Below are positions 8,109 through 14,854 of a stretch of 15,823 nucleotides of DNA, in pieces; position 1 is the first letter of the stretch, and every line of letters starts with the position of its first letter. Both the position numbers and the translations under genes were made by a program. The stretch spans positions 1-15,823 of the forward strand of contig JAKSUO010000009.1 in NCBI GenBank assembly GCA_024408895.1. Reading direction: 5' to 3'. The DNA comes from Alphaproteobacteria bacterium (GTDB lineage Bacteria; Pseudomonadota; Alphaproteobacteria; RF32; CAG-239). The notes under the pieces were generated by a model that was not told the DNA's origin, did no database searches, and saw nothing but the letters and a program-made list of their open reading frames with translations.

Positions 8109-9089
8109 ATGGTTAAATTAAACGAAAATACATCATATAAAAGAGGACAAGAACTTTTAGATGCCGGTCAATATGAGGAAGCAATAGAGAAATTCTCTGA
8201 GGTAATTAATGAAAATCCTCGTGCGTGGAAAGCATTAAATAGCCAAGGCTTTGCTTATCAAAAAATGAGCAGATACACTGATGCGGTTGAATGTTTTGAC
8301 CGTGCATTGGCAATTAATCCTAAATCGGTTGAAGTCTTGAATAACAAGGGCGTAACTTTGAGTATGCGCGGCTTGTATAAAGAAGCTATAACCTGCTTTG
8401 AAGAGGCGTTTGCAAATGATAAAACCTCGTTGGAAGCTTTGAATGGTAAGGCAATTGCTTTGCAACATATGTTCTCGTACAAAGAGGCATTGGATGTGTT
8501 GGAAGAAGCCATGAAGGTTGATAATAAACATCCGCAGACGTTGCTTAGTATTGCTGTTACGTTACAGAAATTGAAACAATATGACCGTTCTATTTCGTTT
8601 TTCAAAAAGGTGCTGGCCGGAGATAAATATAATACGAAGGCTTGGAACGGTATCGGCGTGACTTATCAATTGATGGGTGATAATGATTCTGCCTTAAAAT
8701 GCTTTACCAAGATATTAAACATCAATAGCCAAGATTTACAGGCATGGATTAGTATCGGCTACGTTTATCAGAAAATGTTTAAGTTTAAAGACGCCTTGAA
8801 GTGTTATAAAAAGGCGCAGACGGTTGTAAATGGTCGCTATACACATAAGTTGTATGATGGTTTGGCGTCTTGTTTGACAAAACTGTCGGAATTTGATCAA
8901 GCCATTGAAGTTTATAAGGCAATTTATCAAAGCGAAGAGGGCAAACGCAAATGGGACGCTCAGCGTTCAATTAAATTTGTGAATAAGCTAAAGCGCAAAC
9001 AAGCTATTGGTGCGTTGCCGGATATTATTCCGCATGATGAAGCACAAGAAGCACCAAAAACAGCCGAAACTTCGGATGAAGAAAGCTAA
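8109..9089 (+). CDS. Cytoplasmic tetratricopeptide-repeat protein (8 TPRs)
   Basis: This is a 326-residue protein built almost entirely from 34-residue TPR units, at about 5-37, 39-71, 73-105, 107-139, 141-173, 175-207, 209-241 and 245-277. They show the usual W/L-G-Y-A-P spacing, for example GQYEEAIEKFSEVINENP and MSRYTDAVECFDRALAINP. A basic stretch (about 279-298, RKWDAQRSIKFVNKLKRK) and an acidic, Glu/Asp/Ser-rich tail (309-326) follow. There is no signal peptide or membrane span, so it should be a cytoplasmic protein-binding scaffold. The ATG at 8109 is set by AAAGAGG five bases upstream; a GTG at 8067 in the same frame overlaps the promoter. Its place after moxR-DUF58 recalls the TPR members of Bat operons, but those are usually membrane-linked. 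The partner is unknown. Confidence 0.9.
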   Translation: MVKLNENTSYKRGQELLDAGQYEEAIEKFSEVINENPRAWKALNSQGFAYQKMSRYTDAVECFDRALAINPKSVEVLNNKGVTLSMRGLYKEAITCFEEAFANDKTSLEALNGKAIALQHMFSYKEALDVLEEAMKVDNKHPQTLLSIAVTLQKLKQYDRSISFFKKVLAGDKYNTKAWNGIGVTYQLMGDNDSALKCFTKILNINSQDLQAWISIGYVYQKMFKFKDALKCYKKAQTVVNGRYTHKLYDGLASCLTKLSEFDQAIEVYKAIYQSEEGKRKWDAQRSIKFVNKLKRKQAIGALPDIIPHDEAQEAPKTAETSDEES

Positions 9090-9097
9090 TAAACTAT

Positions 9098-9125
9098 AAA
9101 GGCGTGCGGAAAGCATGCCTTTTTT
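9098..9125 (+). terminator. Rho-independent terminator after the TPR gene
   Basis: AAAGGCGTGC (9098-9107) and GCATGCCTTT (9113-9122) form a 10-bp stem with one G-U pair around the loop GGAAA, ending in six T (9120-9125). It lies directly after the tandem TAA TAA stop and ends the moxR-side transcript. Confidence 0.9.
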
Positions 9126-9161
9126 CATTTGGAAAGAAAATTTTACCAGACGGAAAGTTTT

Positions 9162-10373
9162 ATGCAGACAGGTGCAAAATATCAGGCTGTTTTGGAAATT
9201 ATGGAACAGGTATGGCAAGATCGCTATCCTGCCGATAATATCATCAAAGATTATATGCGGACACGCAAATACATCGGTTCAAAAGACAGAAAGTTTATTA
9301 TAAATACGGTGTGGGATATTATCCGCCATCGCAGTCGGTTGGAATTTGACTGCGGTTGTCATACACCGCGTATGTTGTTGCTGACCTATCTTAAAGATGA
9401 GGACTTTGACATTATTGTCAATGGTTCGCAATACTCATTGACACCGCTGACCAAAGAGGAAAAAGACAAGTTGAATAACTTAAATCAGGATGTGTATCCC
9501 GATTATGTTGAAAAAGAATGTCCTCAATGGTTATACGAAAAAATAGGTAATCCTGCATTGGCAGCGGCATTGAATACCACGGCAAGTGCCGATATCAGAG
9601 CTAATTTGATTAATCGTGATGATGTAAAAGAAAAACTCCGTAAAGAAGGCTTGTTTTTTTCGGAAACACCATATTCGCCTTATGGGCTACGCTCGGCCGA
9701 AAGGATTAATTTGCAAAACTGCATAGCTTACCAAAACGGCGAAATTGAAGTGCAGGACGAATCCTCGCAATTAGGTGCTATTTTGTGCGATGTGCGCCCT
9801 CAACATAAGATAATTGACTATTGTTGTGGGGGCGGCGGCAAAAGTTTGTTGCTCGGCGCGATATTGAAAAATGCCGGCCAGATTTTAGCGCACGATAAAA
9901 ACATCAAGCGTATGAACGGTCTAAACGATAGAGCTGAGCGGTTGGGAATTAACAACATTAAAATAATTGATAATATAAAACCGAGCGATAAGTTTGACCG
10001 GTTTATTATTGACGCGCCGTGTTCCGGCAGCGGTACTTGGCGACGTTCACCTGACGCTAAATATAGATTAACCCTAAAACAGCTTGAAGTAATTGAACAG
10101 GCGCAAGAAGAAATTCTGGATATTGCCCGCAATCACTTAACGGATGAGGGGCGCATTATATATATGACTTGTTCTGTTTTGCCGGAAGAAAATGAAAAAC
10201 AAATAGAAAAGTTTTTAAATAATCATCCGGAGTTTTCTGTTGTTAATATGCGTGAATTATGGGAACGCAAACTTGAAAAAAGATATCCGTTTGCGGAAGA
10301 AAATTACCTGCATTGTTCACCGCTATCCACAGAAACAGACGGTTTTTTTGTTTGCGTTTTGCAAAGAAGATAA
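9162..10373 (+). CDS. RsmB/NOP-family RNA (cytosine-5) methyltransferase
   Basis: This is an S-adenosylmethionine-dependent RNA m5C methyltransferase, probably acting on 16S rRNA, though the target base cannot be read from sequence. The product is 403 residues. An N-terminal helical region (about 1-130) resembles the NusB-like part of RsmB homologues. The catalytic domain has the SAM loop DYCCGGGGKSL (219-229; elsewhere often DxCAAPGGKT), acidic AHDKN (243-247), motif IV DAPCSGSGTWRRSPD (284-298, with C287) and motif VI TCSVLPEEN (336-344, with the probable nucleophile C337). Both Cys of the RsmB mechanism are present. ATG 9162 is preferred for the GGAAAG site; a TTG at 9129 in frame overlaps the end of the terminator region. 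It stands alone between the TPR terminator and lpxA. No clear promoter was found. Confidence 0.92.
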   Translation: MQTGAKYQAVLEIMEQVWQDRYPADNIIKDYMRTRKYIGSKDRKFIINTVWDIIRHRSRLEFDCGCHTPRMLLLTYLKDEDFDIIVNGSQYSLTPLTKEEKDKLNNLNQDVYPDYVEKECPQWLYEKIGNPALAAALNTTASADIRANLINRDDVKEKLRKEGLFFSETPYSPYGLRSAERINLQNCIAYQNGEIEVQDESSQLGAILCDVRPQHKIIDYCCGGGGKSLLLGAILKNAGQILAHDKNIKRMNGLNDRAERLGINNIKIIDNIKPSDKFDRFIIDAPCSGSGTWRRSPDAKYRLTLKQLEVIEQAQEEILDIARNHLTDEGRIIYMTCSVLPEENEKQIEKFLNNHPEFSVVNMRELWERKLEKRYPFAEENYLHCSPLSTETDGFFVCVLQRR

Positions 10374-10511
10374 AAATATACAATAATTACATTAATAAAT
10401 GTCAATACTGTGTTTTCAACAGAAATAAAACGTAACTTTTTGTGTGTTGCATATTCAAATAGGTGTTTTATTCTCTAGGCATAAGATTAACTGTTAACAA
10501 AGGAAAAAACT
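10374..10511 (+). promoter_or_regulatory. lpxA upstream region with candidate promoter
   Basis: This AT-rich spacer of 138 bases holds no gene. TTGCAT (10447-10452) and TATTCT (10469-10474) are spaced 16 bases apart and could be a -35/-10 pair for lpxA. A small inverted repeat TTAACTGTTAA lies near 10487-10498, between the promoter and the ribosome site AAAGGA, and could be an operator half-site pair, though it is short. No intrinsic terminator for the upstream methyltransferase gene is visible. Confidence 0.4.
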
Positions 10512-11309
10512 ATGGCTAAAATTCATCCTACCGCAATTATTGAAGATGGTGCGCAAATTGCAGCAACTGCCGAAATCGGCCCTATGTGTTGGATTAGTTC
10601 ACGGGCAAAAATCGGCGAAAATGTTAAATTACTCGGACAGGTTACCATTTATGGAAATACGACAATCGGTGAAGGAACAATTGTATTCCCGGGGGCACGG
10701 TTGGGTTGCGGACCGCAAGATCACGGCAATGAATTTCAGGAAGAAGCTAAATTAATTATCGGGAAAAATAATATCATTCGTGAAAATGTTACCATGCACG
10801 CAGGAACTCCGAAAGAACATTTTACAACGGTTGTTGGTGACGGCGGTATGTTTATGATTAATTCGCATGTGGCACATGATTGTATTGTCGGTGATAATGT
10901 TATAATGACTAATAATGCAGTTATCGGTGGCCATGTCCATATTGGCGACGGCGCAATCTTGGGCGGTAATTGTGCCGTGCATCAATTTGTTCATATCGGG
11001 CGTAAAGCTATGGTTGGCGGTGTGAGCGGTGTTGCTCGTGATGTTATACCGTTCGGTATTGTAAATGGTATGCCGGCAAGACTACGCGGTTTAAATGTAA
11101 TCGGTATGAGCCGTAGCGGTATAGATGAAAAACAAATAAAAGCATGCACACGCGCCTTTATGTTTATTTTTAAGGGTAATGAGGGCAACTTTGAACAGCG
11201 TTTGGCTGCCGCTGAAGAAAAATTTAAGGATAATGATATGGTAATGGAACAAATCGCCTTTATTAAAGAATCTTTGAAAGGCAAGCGAAACGTTACGGTT
11301 GCCGAATAA
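10512..11309 (+). CDS. lpxA: Acyl-ACP--UDP-N-acetylglucosamine O-acyltransferase
   Basis: LpxA performs the first step of lipid A synthesis, moving a 3-hydroxyacyl chain from ACP to UDP-GlcNAc in the cytoplasm. The product is 265 residues, the family's usual length. The N-terminal two thirds is a left-handed beta-helix of hexapeptide repeats (about 1-185), for example IGENVKLLGQVTIYGNTTIGEG. The catalytic His is H122 in NSHVAHDC, matching His125 of E. coli, with HQF at 157-159. Gly170 (VGGVSG) aligns with E. coli Gly173, which permits a long chain of about C14, so a C14-type preference is inferred. A helical C-terminal domain completes the trimer subunit. AAAGGA precedes the ATG by eight bases. 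Unusually, no lpxD, fabZ or lpxB is beside it; it is flanked by a promoter and a terminator as a single gene. Confidence 0.97.
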   Translation: MAKIHPTAIIEDGAQIAATAEIGPMCWISSRAKIGENVKLLGQVTIYGNTTIGEGTIVFPGARLGCGPQDHGNEFQEEAKLIIGKNNIIRENVTMHAGTPKEHFTTVVGDGGMFMINSHVAHDCIVGDNVIMTNNAVIGGHVHIGDGAILGGNCAVHQFVHIGRKAMVGGVSGVARDVIPFGIVNGMPARLRGLNVIGMSRSGIDEKQIKACTRAFMFIFKGNEGNFEQRLAAAEEKFKDNDMVMEQIAFIKESLKGKRNVTVAE

Positions 11310-11330
11310 TTTTATTACAGATTTGTACGA

Positions 11331-11374
11331 TAAATAACCTCCTGTTGTGGCGACAGGAGGTTATTTAATTTTTT
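11331..11374 (+). terminator. Rho-independent terminator after lpxA
   Basis: A perfect 15-bp stem (11331-11345 with 11353-11367; core AACCTCCTGT/ACAGGAGGTT) and the 7-base loop TGTGGCG are followed by six T (11369-11374). It closes the lpxA transcript. Confidence 0.93.
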
Positions 11375-11487
11375 GCTGTAATTCATATTGAGTTGTCAAT
11401 ATTTTTTTTAGTTTTGTCTCTCACTCTTTAAATATTGTAATTTGGTTATATATGGTAACTGTTGTAATTATAGAAAGGAAAAGTAAA
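11375..11487 (+). promoter_or_regulatory. Leader region of the beta-barrel gene
   Basis: This is AT-rich spacer between the lpxA terminator and the chosen start of the barrel gene. TTGTCA at 11393-11398 is a good -35 match, but I find no well-spaced -10 after it, so no promoter is assigned precisely. The ribosome site AAAGGAAAAG (11474-11483) decides the ATG at 11488 over the in-frame ATG at 11452. Confidence 0.3.
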
Positions 11488-12585
11488 ATGTCAAAAAGTA
11501 ACAAATCAGCATCTGAATTGTCAACCAGACAATACGGCAGCATTTTGAAAAAAAGTATGTTATTTAATTTAGCTTTGCCGCTTATAGCTTTACCGGCATA
11601 TGCGGGGAGTAGTAGGTTGACACCGAGCAATGCGCCGATTGTTCAGGTTAACACTGTTAATATGAGTAATCATTTGTTCACTGCTGTTGGTCAACATTTG
11701 AGAAACAGTGATTTAGCCAATAAGGCTACAATGCCAGTAAGCTCTGTTATGTATGGCACATCGTTGTGGGGCAGTGGTTATTACGGGCAGGCAAAATTGA
11801 AAGACCGACCTAATTCTAAAGGAATTGAACCGGAAAGTATGGGGGGTATTGTGGCAATGGATAAAAAATTGAATCCACATACGACTTGGGGTATCGGTTA
11901 TCAATATGATAATTCAGATATTGACGGTTATAAGCGCAAGACTAAAACATATACTAATACCGGCTTTATTTATGCCAATTACAGTCCGAGCAATATGTTT
12001 GTAAACGGTATTGTTTCGTACGGCCGTTCCACACTTAAAGGAAAGAATTTTGCATGGCGAGATTCCTATGGAGAAAGAGAACGGATTAAACATAATGTTT
12101 TTAAAGGAAAATATCATGCCGATATATGGGGAATGCAAGGTTTAACAGGTTATAAATATGCGTTACAGATGGTAGATATGACACCACAAGTGGGGTTGCG
12201 CTATAATTATATCAGACGCCATGGTTATAATGATGGGACCGATCAACAAATATCCGGCAAAAATATGGATATTTTCACCGGTGTAATCGGAGTAACACTG
12301 TCCAAAGATTTATATTGGCATGACTGCTTAAAATTCCGTCCGGAATTGTATGGCGGTATGACTTATGATTTTATCAGCGATAGAGATAATGCCGTTGTTT
12401 GGACATCGGACGGAGACCGGTATGTGATTGATGGTAAGCGCTTAAATAAAATCGGCTATCAAGTCGGTGCCGGCATAACTTCGGAATTAACGGAAAAATT
12501 ATCATTAAATATTGGATATAACGGGAATTTCAGAAAACATTTTCACGATAATACCGGTATATTAGGATTATCCTACGCAATGTAA
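11488..12585 (+). CDS. Autotransporter-type outer-membrane beta-barrel protein
   Basis: The 365-residue protein has a signal peptide: a long polar, basic n-region (1-23), a hydrophobic core MLFNLALPLIALP (24-36) and an AYA-G cleavage site after residue 39. About 50 residues of polar linker follow. From about residue 85 to the end the sequence alternates short aromatic-rich amphipathic strands and polar turns (GSGYYGQAKL, TWGIGYQYDNS, VNGIVSYGRSTL, VGLRYNYIRRHGYND, LSLNIGYNGNF). This pattern is typical of a 12-strand autotransporter beta-domain. There is no room for a passenger domain. The last strand ends LGLSYAM, with Met where most barrels end in Phe or Trp, although Tyr sits at -3. It may be an adhesin remnant, a small porin-like barrel or a lineage-specific surface protein. 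Function is unknown; family assignment is by pattern. Confidence 0.75.
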   Translation: MSKSNKSASELSTRQYGSILKKSMLFNLALPLIALPAYAGSSRLTPSNAPIVQVNTVNMSNHLFTAVGQHLRNSDLANKATMPVSSVMYGTSLWGSGYYGQAKLKDRPNSKGIEPESMGGIVAMDKKLNPHTTWGIGYQYDNSDIDGYKRKTKTYTNTGFIYANYSPSNMFVNGIVSYGRSTLKGKNFAWRDSYGERERIKHNVFKGKYHADIWGMQGLTGYKYALQMVDMTPQVGLRYNYIRRHGYNDGTDQQISGKNMDIFTGVIGVTLSKDLYWHDCLKFRPELYGGMTYDFISDRDNAVVWTSDGDRYVIDGKRLNKIGYQVGAGITSELTEKLSLNIGYNGNFRKHFHDNTGILGLSYAM

Positions 12586-12599
12586 TTAAATACTTAACA

Positions 12600-12636
12600 C
12601 ATAAACCCCCGCCGGTTTAGCCTGCGGGGGTTTATG
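12600..12636 (+). terminator. Strong hairpin terminator after the barrel gene
   Basis: A perfect 13-bp stem CATAAACCCCCGC (12600-12612) / GCGGGGGTTTATG (12624-12636) encloses an 11-base loop. The TTT of the U-tract falls inside the stem, and AAA on the other side makes it near-symmetrical, so it could work in both directions. Confidence 0.8.
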
Positions 12637-12760
12637 CGTAGAATGACATTATATCACAGAAAAAAGAGACAATAAATCCAAACTATACTTATTGCTATGT
12701 TTCGGCCAGATTGTAAAACAATGTTTGCTTCGTATTTATTATGGCGAAAGGGGAAAAATC
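12637..12760 (+). other. Non-coding spacer before the small membrane gene
   Basis: No gene or RNA is recognised. TTGTAA (12711-12716) and TATTTA (12733-12738), 16 bases apart, form a weak promoter-like pair. The same stretch carries the small inverted repeat ATTGT-AAA-ACAAT (12710-12722). Neither is convincing alone. Confidence 0.3.
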
Positions 12761-12982
12761 ATGTTCACGATTATCAGATATGCTATTTATGCGTTATTGG
12801 TTGTTTTTCTTTATTATGTCATCCGAGGCGTGTTTGTGGAAACGCCTCAAGAACAAGTTGAACAACAGACATCATTTTTAAACAATGAAATGCAATTATC
12901 GGTTCAGAGTATTGTGGCGCAGTTCAATAAAAATGTGGATGAATTGGCGCAACAAAGTTCCAATATCATTAGAGGATTATAA
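12761..12982 (+). CDS. Small single-span membrane protein, function unknown
   Basis: The protein has 73 residues. Residues 3-25 (IIRYAIYALLVVFLYYVIRGVF) form one strongly hydrophobic segment, probably a membrane anchor and not a cleaved signal, since no small-residue cleavage site follows. The rest (about 27-73) is Gln/Glu/Asn-rich, with spaced hydrophobics (FLNNEMQLSVQSIVAQF) suggesting an amphipathic or coiled-coil helix. I do not recognise a family. An AAAGGGGA ribosome site seven bases before ATG 12761 is strong. An ATG at 12692 in frame would add 23 residues without a comparable site. It stands between the barrel gene terminator and gyrA. The good ribosome site and TAA stop suggest a real gene, but there is no homology support. 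Confidence 0.65.
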   Translation: MFTIIRYAIYALLVVFLYYVIRGVFVETPQEQVEQQTSFLNNEMQLSVQSIVAQFNKNVDELAQQSSNIIRGL

Positions 12983-13043
12983 TATTATTTTCTCTTGTAC
13001 AAGTGGATAAAACCGAAAAAAAACTTTTTATCAGCGAGGGTAA

Positions 13044-13052
13044 TGCTATACT
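13044..13052 (+). promoter_or_regulatory. Extended -10 promoter for gyrA
   Basis: TGC followed by TATACT (13047-13052) forms an extended -10 element; the -35 region is a plain T-run without consensus. Transcription would begin near 13059, leaving a leader of about 30 bases to the GTG start. Upstream is a 10-bp palindrome CTTGTACAAG (12994-13003), possibly chance. Confidence 0.5.
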
Positions 13053-13087
13053 GAATCAGTTTTATTTGATTGTATAAGAGGTATAAA

Positions 13088-14854
13088 GTGACTGAAGAAA
13101 TTGAAGCAACAAATGTTGTAAAAACAGATAATATTGCCCCGACTATGATTTCGGAAGAAATGCGCCGCAGCTATTTGGATTATGCAATGAGTGTTATTGT
13201 GGCGCGTGCGTTGCCGGATGCGCGTGATGGTATGAAACCAGTGCATCGCCGTATCATTTATGGTATGTATGAAAACGGCTATGATTCTTCCAAACCTTAT
13301 AAAAAATCGGCTCGTATTGTCGGCGATGTAATGGGTAAATACCATCCGCACGGCGATAGTTCAATTTATGAGGCAATGGTTCGTATGGCTCAGCCGTTCT
13401 CTATGAGAGTTACACTGGTAGATGGACAAGGTAACTTTGGCTCTATGGATGGTGATGGTGCTGCTGCTATGCGTTATACGGAAGCCAGACTTGCTAAAGT
13501 TTCAACCTGTTTGACCGAAAATTTGGATGAAGATACGGTTGACTTTATGCCTAACTATGACGAATCTCTGCAAGAACCGACAGTTTTACCGGCTCGTTTC
13601 CCGAATTTGTTGGTAAACGGCGGTAACGGTATCGCTGTTGGTATGGCCACGAATATTCCGCCGCATAATTTAGGGGAAGTTGTTGATGCTTGTTGTGCTT
13701 ATATAGACAATCCGGAAATTAGTATTGAGGAATTAATCAGCATTATTCCCGGACCGGATTTCCCAACCGGCGGAGTGATTTTAGGCTATGGTGGCGCGCG
13801 TCAGGCGTATTTGACCGGACGAGGCTCGGTGATGATGCGTGCAAAATGTTCCATTGAAGAAATCCGCAAAGATAAAGAAGCCATTATTGTTCATGAAGTA
13901 CCGTATCAAGTTAATAAGGCTAATTTAGTGTCACATATTGCCGAATTGGTAAAAGATAAGCGTGTTGAGGGTATTTCAGATATTCGCGATGAATCTGATC
14001 GTCAAGGTGTTCGTGTTGTTATTGAAATTAAACGTGATTTTCAGGCTGATGTTATCTTAAATCAACTGTACAAATATACCGAATTGCAAACGAGTTTCGG
14101 TATGAATATGTTGGCAATCAACGGCGGTCGTCCGATGATGATGAACTTGAAGGATATTATTTCAACATTTATAGAGTTCAGAGAAGAAGTTATCCGTCGG
14201 CGTACGATCTATCGTTTAAATAAAGCGCGTGACAGAGCGCATGTTTTGGTTGGTTTGGCAATAGCCGTTGAAAATCTTGATCCGGTAATTGAATTGATTA
14301 AAACCGCACCAACACCGCAAGACGCGCGTGAGAGATTAACGGAAAAGCCTTGGCCGGCTGGCACGATATCCTCTTGGGTTGATTTGATTGATGAACCTGA
14401 TCATAAGGTTGTTAATGGAATGTATCAGCTCTCGGATGATCAGGCTAAAGCTATTTTGGATTTGAAATTGCAACGTTTAACCGGTTTGGAACGTGATAAA
14501 ATTCATGATGAGTTGGTTGCTTTGGGCGGAGATATTAAAGAATATCTGTCTATATTATCCAGCCGTGAAAAACTTTATGGAATTATGCGCGATGAATTAG
14601 TTGCCGTTAAAGATGAATATGCAACACCGCGCTTAACAAAAATAGAAGATATTGATTTTAATCAAGATATAGAATCACTCATTCAACGTGAAGAAATGGT
14701 TGTCACTGTTACCGAAGAAGGATATATTAAGCGTGTTCCGTTGAGTGCGTATAAAGCTCAAAAACGCGGTGGTAAAGGTAAATCGGGCATGACAACAAAA
14801 GACGAGGATTTTGTGACCCGTTTGTTTGTGGCCAGTACCCATACACCTGTTTAG
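13088..14854 (+). CDS. gyrA: DNA gyrase subunit A, N-terminal part up to an in-frame TAG
   Basis: GyrA is the breakage-reunion subunit of gyrase, which introduces negative supercoils. The 588 residues up to the TAG hold a complete winged-helix/tower core and coiled coil. The quinolone region GDVMGKYHPHGDSSIYE has S91 (E. coli Ser83) and E95 (E. coli Asp87), and the catalytic Tyr is Y130 in AAAMRYTEARL. The GyrA box QKRGGKG, needed for DNA wrapping, is at 558-564, so translation would stop 24 residues after it, in the first blade of the C-terminal domain. GTG 13088 is chosen because AAGAGGT lies six bases upstream; a TTG at 13070 in frame lies before that site. The TAG replaces one codon, probably Leu, in the conserved stretch THTPV-x-FFS. 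The sequence is alphaproteobacterial in type. If the stop is real, the product would lack wrapping and supercoiling ability. Confidence 0.95.
   Translation: MTEEIEATNVVKTDNIAPTMISEEMRRSYLDYAMSVIVARALPDARDGMKPVHRRIIYGMYENGYDSSKPYKKSARIVGDVMGKYHPHGDSSIYEAMVRMAQPFSMRVTLVDGQGNFGSMDGDGAAAMRYTEARLAKVSTCLTENLDEDTVDFMPNYDESLQEPTVLPARFPNLLVNGGNGIAVGMATNIPPHNLGEVVDACCAYIDNPEISIEELISIIPGPDFPTGGVILGYGGARQAYLTGRGSVMMRAKCSIEEIRKDKEAIIVHEVPYQVNKANLVSHIAELVKDKRVEGISDIRDESDRQGVRVVIEIKRDFQADVILNQLYKYTELQTSFGMNMLAINGGRPMMMNLKDIISTFIEFREEVIRRRTIYRLNKARDRAHVLVGLAIAVENLDPVIELIKTAPTPQDARERLTEKPWPAGTISSWVDLIDEPDHKVVNGMYQLSDDQAKAILDLKLQRLTGLERDKIHDELVALGGDIKEYLSILSSREKLYGIMRDELVAVKDEYATPRLTKIEDIDFNQDIESLIQREEMVVTVTEEGYIKRVPLSAYKAQKRGGKGKSGMTTKDEDFVTRLFVASTHTPV

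Noticed and set aside
9818..10132. A 104-codon minus-strand frame inside the RNA methyltransferase gene
   Set aside because: It is the reverse of the SAM-binding region; no ribosome site and no family resemblance.
10388..10430. Possible terminator after the RNA methyltransferase gene
   Set aside because: Only 4-5 bp AT stems (ACATT-AATA-AATGT) and no T-run; not convincing.
12994..13003. Palindrome CTTGTACAAG upstream of gyrA as an operator
   Set aside because: At 10 bp and AT-rich, it lies about 40 bases upstream of the -10 with no second copy. Too weak to call.
13046..13351. A 101-codon minus-strand frame over the gyrA start
   Set aside because: It overlaps the gyrA promoter and first codons. 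Its His/Ile/Arg-rich translation looks like a reverse shadow of gyrA.
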